From Carpediemonas membranifera (Eukaryota; Fornicata): a DNA stretch of 64,000 nucleotides. Shown piece by piece: positions 56,948 through 64,000 of this stretch. Where the stretch lies: the NCBI GenBank assembly GCA_019828565.1, contig JAHDYR010000062.1, forward strand, positions 310,001 through 374,000, given 5' to 3'. The stretch's first letter is position 1. The number at the start of each line of letters is the position of its first letter. The position numbers and the translations under genes are program-made. The notes beneath the pieces are model-generated. The model saw only the letters and a list, made by a program, of their open reading frames with translations, had not been told where the DNA came from and did no database searches.

Positions 56948-58975
56948 CTACTCCATCGTCCAGGCGATGGCGACCCTGGCAGGCAGGTATGCCGAGAAAA
57001 AGTGGGCGGGTGCCCCCTCGTCATGGCTCTCGCAGGGGTGGGTGAAAAAACGCGTTGACTTATCCACGCGGTCGTGGCCGCCAGTCTCCTCGCCGTCCGA
57101 GTGGACAGCGACGCGGTATGTGCCGGGGGCAAACACGGGGAGGTTGACGCCCTCGTACGACGCTGTAGGGTGCAGGTTAACCGCAAAGACGACGCCTTTG
57201 CGGCACCATGCGATGACCTTCTTGTTGTTATCAGTGAAAGTCACGTACTCCCTATCTGCTAGGAAGTTGGTTCTGCTCTCGAGTCCGATCAACTCCTTCT
57301 CGAAGGCGTACAGATGCTTGTACCGCAGCAGCTTGTCTTGTGCCAGGCCCCACTGTCTGCGGCAGTACTTGTAGCTCCAGCCGTTGCCGGGGCGGGGGAA
57401 GTCGATCCACTCGGGGTGCCCGAACTCGTTGCCCATGAACGTGAGATACGCCTCGCCTCCGAGACCGACCGTCAGGAAGCGGATGAGCTTGTGGAGGGCG
57501 ATGCCGCGGTCGATGATGGGCGTGCGGGGCTGCAGGACGGACATCTTCGTGTACATCTCGGCGTCCATGAGGCGGAATGCGATGGTCTTGTCGCCCACGA
57601 GCGCCTGATCGTGGCACTCGGCGTAGACGACGTACTTCTCCTGCCACCGCCTGTTCTGGAGGGTGAAGGCGATGCTGCCGAGGTCCCAGTCCTCGTCGCG
57701 GGTCTCCTTGAGCAGCTTGATCCACATGTCTGGGACAGCCATCGCCATGCGGTAGTCGAAGCCGACGCCGAGGTCACACACGGGAATACACAGCAGCGGC
57801 ATGCCTGAGACGTCCTCCGCGACGGTGATGGCGGCGGGGTCGTTGGTGTGGATGAGTCTGTTGGCAAGCATCAGGTATACGAGTGCGTCCGAGTCGACAG
57901 TGTCGTTGAAGTACTCATGGTAGCCGCCACTGAAGCCGACGCCGTCACCATGGTGGTGGTAGATCATCGAAGTGATCCCGTCAAACCGGAAGCCGTCGAT
58001 CATGAAGTCGTTCTGCCAGTACGACAAGTTTGAGAGCAGGAAGCGCAGGGTCTCGACATTCTGGTAGTTGAAGAGGCGGGAGTCCCAGAGAGGGTGGTCT
58101 CCCTTGGGAGGGGCGTGGAACAAGTGGTGCGAGGACCCATCCCACTGGTTGAGCCCGTCGAGGACGTTCTTGCTGGCGTGGGAATGGACGAGATCCATGA
58201 GGACGACGAGTCCGCGGCTGTGGGCGGCGTCGATGAGGTAGCGCAGGTCGTCGGGCGTGCCGTGGCGGGAGGCGGGGGAGAAGAATGAAGTCACCTGGTA
58301 GCCGAAGGAGGCGTAGTACGAGTGCTCCGCGAGGGCCATGACCTGGACGCAGTTATAGCCCAGGTCGGCGATGTATGGCACCACGTTGTCCGCGAACTCG
58401 CGGTAGCTACCCACGCGCTCGGCGTCACAGGCCATGCCGATGTGGACCTCGTAAATGCGGAGGGCGCCGTCGATCTTCGGCTTGGGGTGCTGGAAGCGGA
58501 AGGGCTGTGGCGGGTTCCAGAAGATCGAGTCCATGACAGGGCTCCCGGGGAACTGGCGGGAGGCGAACGAGTACTGCGGGAGTCTGTCGACCTCCTCGCC
58601 ACTCTCGGCACGAACGGCGACCTTGACGACGGACTCGTGCGGGATGGGGCAACTGCCATCAGCGTTGTTGGGGATGAAGACAGTCCATGTGCCGTACTCG
58701 TCTTTTGTGGCAGGGAACTCCGTACGGTTCCAGCAATTGAAATCGCCGTAGATGGCAACCTCCTGGGCACGAGGAGCCCACTCGCGGTACATAACACCGC
58801 CAGGAACTACATGGAGGCCATATCTTTGGTAGCTGTTGGCGAAAACGGCGAGGGGATCGTCGGTGGGATCGTTCTTCAATGTCTGCACTGCAGAATCGAT
58901 CCTGCCAAGTGTTTGCTTGTACAGTGAAACTCTCCCCTCAATGTGTGGGCGAAATGGCTCAAGATAGCGGTCCAT
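56948..58975 (-). CDS. GBE1: 1,4-alpha-glucan (glycogen) branching enzyme
   Basis: Makes alpha-1,6 branches in storage glucan. The 675-residue length and opening suit the eukaryotic GH13_8 type. Visible blocks: a CBM48-like N-terminus (YREWAPRAQEVAIYGDFNCW), DLVHSHASKNVLDGLN, the nucleophile block GFRFDGITSMIYHHHG, the acid/base ITVAEDVSGMP, the third catalytic block YAECHDQALVGDKT, and FMGNEFGHPEWIDFPR. The C-terminal beta-domain follows. The ATG at 58975 gives MDRYLEPFRP. Intact. It fits with the GH13 enzyme at 34702 as part of glucan/trehalose metabolism, though the two genes are 20 kb apart. Confidence 0.94.
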   Translation of the reverse strand: MDRYLEPFRPHIEGRVSLYKQTLGRIDSAVQTLKNDPTDDPLAVFANSYQRYGLHVVPGGVMYREWAPRAQEVAIYGDFNCWNRTEFPATKDEYGTWTVFIPNNADGSCPIPHESVVKVAVRAESGEEVDRLPQYSFASRQFPGSPVMDSIFWNPPQPFRFQHPKPKIDGALRIYEVHIGMACDAERVGSYREFADNVVPYIADLGYNCVQVMALAEHSYYASFGYQVTSFFSPASRHGTPDDLRYLIDAAHSRGLVVLMDLVHSHASKNVLDGLNQWDGSSHHLFHAPPKGDHPLWDSRLFNYQNVETLRFLLSNLSYWQNDFMIDGFRFDGITSMIYHHHGDGVGFSGGYHEYFNDTVDSDALVYLMLANRLIHTNDPAAITVAEDVSGMPLLCIPVCDLGVGFDYRMAMAVPDMWIKLLKETRDEDWDLGSIAFTLQNRRWQEKYVVYAECHDQALVGDKTIAFRLMDAEMYTKMSVLQPRTPIIDRGIALHKLIRFLTVGLGGEAYLTFMGNEFGHPEWIDFPRPGNGWSYKYCRRQWGLAQDKLLRYKHLYAFEKELIGLESRTNFLADREYVTFTDNNKKVIAWCRKGVVFAVNLHPTASYEGVNLPVFAPGTYRVAVHSDGEETGGHDRVDKSTRFFTHPCESHDEGAPAHFFSAYLPARVAIAWTME

Positions 58976-59628
58976 TTGCTTTTCTTGGATGCGGTGCCTT
59001 CGTCGAACGCAAACCGATCTCCATCAGATCTATCATGCAAAATTCATTAAATATTGGATTTTGAGCCGATAACACATCCATGGAGTCTAGCTTGACCCTG
59101 TCGTCGCTCTCGCTGAGCTTGTCTGCGCCGTCTCAACGCCTCGGGTGACCGCGCTTTGGTAGACATCATGACATCCGCTTCCCCGCACATCTGAAGCGCG
59201 ACCTGAGGACAGCCTGCTTCTTTTCGGTCATTCAAAGAGACTTATCGCGCACTGACGTGGTTGAAGTAGTTTTGCCGGGCATGATATGAAGGTCAAAGTG
59301 ATCGTTGACACCCATTTCCTGTGAATCGTACATCCAGGCAGGGTCAAAGCCAAGTAATCGACACACTCACCAGCATTACGCATTTTCTGACATGCGAATA
59401 ATTCATTGGACGTTCGAAGTCAGGCACTGCACTGCTTGTCTTGACTTGTGGCGACCAACCCTGCATGAACCCCGGTAGCATATATATCCCGTGAAACTCA
59501 GTCCTCGCCTTGGATGCGTGTCACCCGTGGTCGCTCGAGCCGGTCTTGCAAAGCATACCGATCGAACCGTCATCTTTATGAATCCGTGATCATCCGTTGG
59601 TCAGGGTAGAGCAATCGATCTATTGTCC
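58976..59628. other. Gene-free 0.65-kb stretch
   Basis: Upstream of the branching enzyme and downstream of the GN3L_Grn1 gene. No supported feature. Confidence 0.4.
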
Positions 59629-59892
59629 CTACTGAGCCCTCTTCGCTGCCTGTGCCTTCCGGTCACGCTTCTGAGCGAGCTTTCTCTTGCGTTCCTTCTC
59701 TTCCTCAGCGGCCTTCTGTTGCGCCAGCATAGCCTGGAGCATCTCTTCCTTGAAAGGACAGTCGTTGGGGATCTGGAACTTCTCTGTTGGAGGCCTACGC
59801 ATCAGCCCAGCGGCCTTGTTGGCCTTTGATCTGTGCTTGCCTTGAGCCTGACCGATTTTGCGCTTCAGGGTGATGGATTTCTTCTTAGACAT
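59629..59892 (-). CDS. Stand-alone GN3L_Grn1 domain protein (87 aa)
   Basis: Starts MSKKKSITLKRK and has the IPNDCPFKEEMLQAML stretch, matching the GN3L_Grn1 domain that opens nucleostemin/GNL3L GTPases (pattern IPN..PFKEE.L). A lysine/arginine/glutamate coiled coil follows. The frame then ends with a normal stop and no GTPase domain is seen downstream. In the full proteins this region handles nucleolar localisation and ribosome assembly contacts, so a small ribosome-biogenesis protein is likely. It could also be the remnant of a larger gene whose GTPase part was lost or lies elsewhere. Confidence 0.75.
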   Translation of the reverse strand: MSKKKSITLKRKIGQAQGKHRSKANKAAGLMRRPPTEKFQIPNDCPFKEEMLQAMLAQQKAAEEEKERKRKLAQKRDRKAQAAKRAQ

Positions 59893-60100
59893 TCGCTCTG
59901 TGTCATGCTAATGGGGTTTACATACTCTTAGCTACCATTGTGTCCCTCCTCGTTCGATGCGATCCGCGAAACCTAAAACTGCGGCTGTGATGATGGACCA
60001 GAGCATCAACTGAATGCACACCCTCAGTGCTCCAAGGCCCCTAGTCTACCACCACTGCTGCGTGATGTCGCCCAATATTCAGTGTATGTGCCCAACCCAG

Positions 60101-61163
60101 CTAAACTGCGAGCGGCGGGACAAGCCTAGGGCCCAGGGACAGCAGAGACCCGCCACGCCCCAGTCCAGTGCCAGCCCCAGACCCGGCGGTGTCGAAGTAG
60201 AGGCACAGCTTCGTCTCCTCTGGCCACTTCTTGTGCTTCTTGTCCTTGCACGCCTTGTCGATCTCGGGCTTGGTCAGGGTTACTGCCCCGCCTCGAACAA
60301 ATGCAGTGTGGACCCATGCTGTGGCGCACACCTTCTTCTTGCCACGCCACCCGTGTTGGCCGTAGATTACGAACTTGGCGTCGCCGCAAAGCATGATCTC
60401 CTTGCCAGACAGCGGGACCTCGCGGGGCTGACCCGCCTTGGGGGCGACAGTCATCGGGGACCGGTAGACTTCGAATGTGTTGACGAGAATGACGATGGAG
60501 AACTTGCTGTATTTCTTTGGGAGACCAGTGAGGCTCACCGACTTCAGCCGCAGGGCCAGCAGGGACGGGGCAGTGCTGCGTGTGAGATACCGCTCGAAGT
60601 AGTGGATGTAGCGGGTCTGGGAGGGGATCGTCACGCCCTTCTGGTTCTTGGTACGGGCGGCGCCGTAGAATTTGAGTGAATCAACTGCCTTGGTCCAGTA
60701 GCCGGAGTAGAGCATGTACGCGCAGATCATGACGCCCGTGCGGCCTTTGCCGGCCTTGCAACTGTGTGAGAGAGGGGAGGGGAACATACTGGACACAGCA
60801 GACGTTCTCAGGGTCTTTCTGAAGCCATGCGTGCATGTCCTTGACGCAGTCCTCAATCATGAAGAAGGGCGGCGCGTTGTGGTCGTCGAATGGGAAGTAG
60901 GCGACACGTCCGTCGAAAACGGTGGCGGGGTACTGACGTGAGGCCTCGGAGCACAGGTTGTATACCTTGTAGTGCGAGCCGTGCTTACTATCCAGATAGC
61001 CCTTCAAATGGCTCAGAGGGTTGCGAAATATGGCCTCGCGGCCGGTACTGGGGAAACCCATGGCAACAATGTTGGGCGTCACGTAGGCCATGTCGAGATC
61101 GAAGCCATCGATCACTAAGCGACGTTTCTTCTTGCTAACTAACTTTCTAAGCTTCGCCTGCAT
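60101..61163 (-). CDS. PTEN: PTEN-like phosphoinositide 3-phosphatase, one 28-nt intron
   Basis: Removes the 3-phosphate of PIP3. Exon 1 (61163-60790, MQAKLRKLVSKKKRR) has the family blocks DGFDLDMAYVTPNIVAMGFP, HYKVYNLCSEAS and YFPFDDHNAPP. The 28-nt intron (60762-60789) splits the P-loop, and removal makes HCKAGKGRTG, the exact PTEN catalytic motif, leading into VMICAYMLYSGYW. TIPSQTRYIHYFERYL and a C2-like region to 60101 follow. The in-frame start could also be an upstream TTG, but 61163 is the first ATG. Length about 345 residues is shorter than animal PTEN, mostly through a shorter tail. Confidence 0.93.
60762..60789 (-). other. 28-nt intron of the PTEN-like gene
   Basis: Starts GTATGTTCCC and ends TCTCACACAG on the minus strand. 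Its removal restores the conserved catalytic loop, which makes this the best supported intron of the window. Confidence 0.9.
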
Positions 61164-61175
61164 CGTTAGGAGCAA

Positions 61176-61665
61176 GAAGCTGCTGGGACGTGCGGTTGAA
61201 CACAGAGCGGTGCAGTTTAAATATCGACGAAAAACCGCTCGTTGAGGGTGTTGCCAGGGTCTACCGAGCCGCTAAAGACGACTATGGGCGTTGCTGTGAC
61301 ATCTAATTACATCTCCGAGAATCCATGGCTGACTTGAATCGGTGTTGTCGACTCCAGCAAGTCAACAGGCGTCAGAGTCGGTTACGAGTCGTACAATCCA
61401 AATGTTTAGTCGCAACTTTATGGACGGCACTGATCAGTTGGGCCGAGCATTTTGGCGATCTGGCAAACGAACCGGGGGCGAGTGTGAAGCCTCTGAGCCG
61501 ACTCCCAAAATCCTGTAGAGAGGGAACAGAACTCTTCCAAACCCACCCCAGTACCGATGCAGAGATGATGATGTCTACACTGACGTCCTTTGCTCTCGTC
61601 TCCCACAGCATAAGGAGCCACGCCTTGCATTCCCACTGTCCGGTGTCAAGATCCGATTTTTTTAC
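61176..61665. other. Gene-free 0.49-kb stretch
   Basis: Between the dyskerin 3' end and the PTEN-like gene start. No supported feature. Confidence 0.4.
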
Positions 61666-63057
61666 CTACTCAACTCTCGCGGCCTTCTTCGCGGCCTTGG
61701 CCTCCTTCTTCGCCTTCTTGGCGGCCTTCCGTGCCTTGCGCTCCTCCTTGGTCTCGCCCTCGTGTTTGCTCTTCTTCTCCTTCTTCTCCACGACGGGCTC
61801 CTCGACCTCAGCGGCCTTCCGCTTCACGGCAACGGGCTGGGGCACAGGCACAGCGGCAGCAGGGGCGGGGTTCTCCTCGACGTCGGTTCCCCTGACGTGC
61901 AGGGGGCCGTACGCGTCCTGCCAGTTCTCGGGCGTGTTCTCGTTGGGGCGGCCGAACTTATCGAGCTTGCCCTCCTTGACGAGCTGCTGCTTGATCTTTG
62001 CGACGGGGCCCTTGCCCCACTCCCTGGGGTACGTGTCCCGCTCCATGATCACCCGCTTGAGTCGGGCCACCACGCCCTTGCCGTCCTTGGCCGTGCCCAG
62101 GCCGACCGTGTTCATCTGGGCCACGCCGACGGCGACGGCCTCGCCCTTGGTTGTCATGATCACTACCTGGTCGCCGGCCTCGATGCCCTCGTCGAACCGG
62201 AGTAGGCCGGGGAGGAGGAGCTTGGCGCCGTAGCAGATGGCGTTGACGGCGGTGTCCTTGATGACGAGGCGCTTGTACGTTGTGAGCAGCACCTCGAGGG
62301 GCATGACCACGCGCCTGAGGTAGCTCTCGTCGCCCTTGTTCTCGTAGGCCCACATGGCGTCGAGGACGTCGTGCATTGTGACGAGGCGGTCCTTCTCGGT
62401 CAGGTGGCCTGTACGGATACGGCGGAGCTCCTGCATGTGCCCTCCAACACCGAGGAGGAGGCCCAGGTGCTCGCAGAGGGTACGGATGTAGGTGCCGGCC
62501 TCGCAGGAGACCTTGAGGACAGCAAGCTGGCGCTCACCGTCGAACTGGAGCAGGTCGATGGAGTAGACCGTACGGATGCGGAGGACCTTCTTCACAGCGG
62601 ACTCGAGAGGGGGGCGCTGGAACAGGGTGCCGGTGAGCTCGTTCAGAGCGCGCTTGAGGGCGTCGACACCAGAAATCTTGCCGTGGAGAGAAAGAATAGC
62701 GACGTACTCCTTGCCAGCGCCCTGCTGGGACTTCACAAGGCGGGTGGCGCGGTCAATGCAGACGGAGAGGCAGCCAGTAACCTTGGGATCGAGGGTACCG
62801 CTGTGGCCAGTCTTATCGCATTTCAGAATCCTCTTGATCCAGGAAACAACCTCGTGAGAAGAGGGGTTCGAAGGCTTGTCGAGGTTAATCACACCATAGC
62901 GCATGTGCTCCTTGAGAGGGCGCTTAAGGGGGTTAAATCCCTCCTTGAGCTGCTTAAAATCATTGCTCCGGACATGAAGATCACTGTAGTTCTTCAGAAG
63001 AAGAGGCCAGTTAGATGTATCAATTGGCTTGGCAGGAACGTCTGCTACCGAAGACAT
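61666..63057 (-). CDS. CBF5: Dyskerin/Cbf5, H/ACA pseudouridine synthase
   Basis: Catalytic subunit of H/ACA snoRNPs that converts uridine to pseudouridine in rRNA and stabilises telomerase RNA in many eukaryotes. The ATG at 63057 ([11 protein letters not shown]) is chosen over an in-frame GTG at 63138. Blocks: [20 protein letters not shown], the catalytic [37 protein letters not shown], then a PUA region ([20 protein letters not shown]). The tail is lysine/glutamate-rich (KKEKKSKHE), like eukaryotic dyskerin. About 463 residues, intact, head to head of nothing: the RGG gene is upstream on the same strand. Confidence 0.95.
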   Translation of the reverse strand: MSSVADVPAKPIDTSNWPLLLKNYSDLHVRSNDFKQLKEGFNPLKRPLKEHMRYGVINLDKPSNPSSHEVVSWIKRILKCDKTGHSGTLDPKVTGCLSVCIDRATRLVKSQQGAGKEYVAILSLHGKISGVDALKRALNELTGTLFQRPPLESAVKKVLRIRTVYSIDLLQFDGERQLAVLKVSCEAGTYIRTLCEHLGLLLGVGGHMQELRRIRTGHLTEKDRLVTMHDVLDAMWAYENKGDESYLRRVVMPLEVLLTTYKRLVIKDTAVNAICYGAKLLLPGLLRFDEGIEAGDQVVIMTTKGEAVAVGVAQMNTVGLGTAKDGKGVVARLKRVIMERDTYPREWGKGPVAKIKQQLVKEGKLDKFGRPNENTPENWQDAYGPLHVRGTDVEENPAPAAAVPVPQPVAVKRKAAEVEEPVVEKKEKKSKHEGETKEERKARKAAKKAKKEAKAAKKAARVE

Positions 63058-63229
63058 GGGCCGCACGATGCTCACTCGTCCAAAGTCGCGCAGTTTATGC
63101 TCAAAATTGGCCTTCGTTTGTGCGTTTGCTGGCGTCACAACGAAAGTCTGCCACCAATTATCTGCTGAATTCGAAACACTGCAAATACTGCTCCAAGGAC
63201 GCGAAGCTCAGGACCATCACTAGTGCCGA

Positions 63230-63793
63230 TTAACGACCCCTCCGGTCCCGGTCATACGGCCGGTCCCTCCGCCGGTCGTAACCCCCATCCCTCGGCCCTC
63301 CCCAGTCATCGCGGCCCCTGGACCCGTCGGACCCACGGCCTCTGTCATAGCGCCTGTCATCGAAGCGGGGCCGGCTGTAGCCGTCTCGCGAATCCCTGCT
63401 GTACCCACGGCCACGGTCATCACCGCCATCACGGCGCATATCCCGCCGTTCTGTCCGCTGCGTCTGTGGAGCGAACTTTTGAAGAGCAATGCGCATACGG
63501 ATCTGGCGCTGGATATACAGAGCCCATATTTTGTCTGTAAAGCCATAGTTGTACCGTGTATCGAGCTCTACGCGCTTTGTAACATGCTCCTGCTCGTGTG
63601 CAAGAAGCTGAAGAAGAGATCCATCTTCAAGCACAATTTCAACGGGGTCCTCTTCTTCCTCCTCATACTGCTCCTCCTCGTCATACCCTGACAGGTACAT
63701 CAATCTCGGATCCTCAGCCATGTCGTCCATCTCACTGCAAACGATGGTACTTGCCGAAATACGCACAGTTAGAGGTGATAAGAATGTAGTCAT
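63230..63793 (-). CDS. RGG/RD-rich protein, unknown (187 aa)
   Basis: The first ATG is at 63793 (MTTFLSPLTV), with MDDMAEDPRL at 63730 a likely better start. The N-terminal part is acidic (DEEEQYEEEEED), the middle has DGSLLQLLAHEQEHV and a helical region, and the last 70 residues are Arg/Gly/Asp-rich (RRDGGDDRGRGYSRD and similar), as in RNA-binding RGG proteins. It lies about 170 bp upstream of dyskerin on the same strand, which fits an RNA-processing role. No family recognised. Confidence 0.55.
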   Translation of the reverse strand: MTTFLSPLTVRISASTIVCSEMDDMAEDPRLMYLSGYDEEEQYEEEEEDPVEIVLEDGSLLQLLAHEQEHVTKRVELDTRYNYGFTDKIWALYIQRQIRMRIALQKFAPQTQRTERRDMRRDGGDDRGRGYSRDSRDGYSRPRFDDRRYDRGRGSDGSRGRDDWGGPRDGGYDRRRDRPYDRDRRGR

Positions 63794-63824
63794 TCTCCCG
63801 CTACCGCTTTACTAAACGTCCTAA

Positions 63825-64000
63825 CTACCTCATCAGGGGCTTCTCGTCAGCCCGCTTCTCCCTGGACACCCACCACTGCCTCCCCACCAGGGCCAGATGA
63901 GCAAGAGCCACCACCACGAACTGGAGGTGCCGAAGAATCTCAGCAAGGTCCAGCACGACTCTCTCAGCATAGTGGATGAGGAGATATGACAGTCCTGTCT
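63825..64000 (-). CDS. C-terminal end of a probable membrane protein (runs off window)
   Basis: In one minus-strand frame 58 codons run from the window edge to a TAG at 63825-63827. The product (YLLIHYAERVVLDLAEILRH then LQFVVVALAHLALVGRQW, then a basic tail) has an amphipathic helix and a hydrophobic segment consistent with a last transmembrane helix and a cytoplasmic end. Too little is present to name a family. Confidence 0.45.
   Translation of the reverse strand, partial: TGLSYLLIHYAERVVLDLAEILRHLQFVVVALAHLALVGRQWWVSREKRADEKPLMR

Overview
The window looks like nuclear DNA of a flagellated, intron-poor protist. I think a free-living metamonad (Carpediemonas/fornicate type) is the best guess, but this is inference from gene style, not a database match. 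The signs are dense genes with little spacing, almost all in one exon, a few tiny GT-AG introns (about 23-34 nt), eukaryote-only proteins (exportin-2, BBS1, GCN2, dyskerin, PTEN), a bacterial-type glutamine synthetase, and chromodomain Ty3/gypsy retroelements. No CRISPR array, rRNA or tRNA gene was seen.

Bases 1-22,200 are an accessory, element-rich region. It holds two complete LTR retrotransposons with very short identical LTRs: E1 at 547-5128 (61-bp LTRs, 4-bp target duplication) and E3 at 14799-19143 (94-bp LTRs, 5-bp target duplication). Between them lie a truncated third gypsy relic (12491-14737) and a Tc1/mariner/IS630-like DNA transposon with terminal inverted repeats (10682-12434). 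Also between E1 and the DNA transposon is a five-gene island (5332-10688): an OTU-type protease with two 32-nt introns and four upstream 21-bp palindromes, a SET-domain protein, a His/Cys-dyad (CHAT/caspase-like) protein, a zinc-finger protein and a small helical protein. Three of these genes carry a +1 reading-frame change, and in each the first frame ends at C-TGA-GA. E3 sits five codons before the end of another unknown gene. A 1.1-kb non-coding stretch (20278-21407) carries three hairpins, each followed by a GAGGGGYAG-type motif.

Bases 22,131-64,000 are ordinary core genome, mostly on the minus strand. They encode a Munc13-like protein, exportin-2, a membrane protein, a disordered protein, BBS1, a GH13 trehalose-synthase-like enzyme broken by a +1 shift, a coiled-coil protein, a large PB1-like protein, an NPRL3-like GATOR1 subunit, a leucine-rich repeat protein, a small gene with an in-frame TAG, a ZSWIM7/SWS1-like protein, a TTC5-like TPR protein, type I glutamine synthetase, GCN2, glycogen branching enzyme, a stand-alone GN3L_Grn1 protein, PTEN, dyskerin and an RGG-rich protein. 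Partial genes run off both window ends.

Functional links are loose. GCN2, NPRL3 and glutamine synthetase concern amino-acid supply. The branching enzyme and the GH13 enzyme concern storage glucan or trehalose. BBS1 implies a cilium. The 28-nt PTEN intron is the firmest splice call because removing it rebuilds the catalytic HCKAGKGRTG loop.
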